Shown: positions 6,072-6,119 of the stretch, piece by piece | How the letters are laid out: every line of letters starts with the position of its first letter | Numbering within the stretch: the stretch's first letter is position 1 | Assembly (NCBI GenBank): GCA_913058195.1 | Contig: CAJXPP010000137.1 | Span: forward strand, 1 to 6,119 | Reading direction: 5' to 3' | Source: an uncultured Gammaproteobacteria bacterium | Lineage (GTDB): Bacteria > Pseudomonadota > Gammaproteobacteria > Nitrosococcales > Methylophagaceae | DNA: 6,119 nt | Position numbers and translations under genes: made by a program | Notes under the pieces: model-generated | What the model saw: the letters and a program-made list of their open reading frames with translations, nothing else | Databases searched by the model: none | Told to the model about the DNA's origin: nothing

Positions 6072-6119
6072 CTGTCTCTTATACACATCTGACGCTGCCG
6101 ACGATCTACTCTGTGTAGA
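6072..6119. other. Illumina Nextera adapter, index and P5 primer start (non-biological sequence)
   Basis: Positions 6072-6090 read CTGTCTCTTATACACATCT, the Tn5 mosaic end used in Nextera libraries. Positions 6091-6104 complete the Nextera read 1 adapter as its reverse complement. Positions 6105-6112 (TCTACTCT) fit an 8-base i5 index, the reverse complement of AGAGTAGA, which I recall as index 504. Positions 6113-6119 (GTGTAGA) are the first bases of the reverse-complemented P5 primer. The order adapter, index, primer is exactly that of read-through of a short insert. This is untrimmed library sequence and should not be annotated as part of the genome or as a transposon. Confidence 0.98.

Noticed and set aside
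6072..6090. Tn5/IS50 mosaic end that could be read as a transposon boundary
   Set aside because: It is followed directly by the rest of the Nextera adapter, an 8-base index and P5 sequence, which only library preparation produces.

Overview
The window is AT-rich bacterial DNA in which every recognisable gene lies on the minus strand. Read in the direction of transcription (high to low coordinates), the order is soxZ (3' end only), soxA, a soxK-like lipoprotein gene, a soxL-type periplasmic rhodanese gene, a strong hairpin plus T-tract, soxB, a secreted metallo-beta-lactamase-fold hydrolase gene, a 288-bp spacer, and the 5' two thirds of an SBP56/methanethiol oxidase gene. The protein sequences and the soxZ-A-K-L-B order suggest a sulfur-oxidising proteobacterium. 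A low-GC gammaproteobacterium (for example a Thiotrichales-like marine lineage) is my best guess, inferred from composition and gene order rather than proven.

The core is a thiosulfate-oxidising Sox system in the periplasm. In the established scheme, SoxYZ carries the substrate on a SoxY cysteine, SoxAX loads thiosulfate onto that cysteine oxidatively, and SoxB hydrolyses off sulfate. SoxK-type proteins bind SoxAX. Here soxA encodes a mono-haem type, the soxK-like product has a lipobox, and the rhodanese is exported. soxX and soxY are not present and probably lie beyond the right edge. No soxCD is present, so whether the cell finishes sulfane-sulfur oxidation through Sox cannot be judged from this window.

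Downstream, the SBP56-family protein has a signal peptide and resembles periplasmic methanethiol oxidases, which release H2S, formaldehyde and H2O2. Its position after the sox genes suggests a link between methylated-sulfur breakdown and inorganic sulfur oxidation. The hydrolase between them is exported, RNase Z/arylsulfatase-like, noticeably more AT-rich than soxB, and of unknown substrate.

The right end is artificial. From 6072 to 6119 the sequence is an Illumina Nextera adapter with index and the start of the P5 primer, so the biological sequence ends at 6071, inside soxZ. I did not find a wholly new system. The most notable points are the adapter, the structured element between soxL and soxB, the lipoprotein form of SoxK, and the Sox/methanethiol oxidase neighbourhood.
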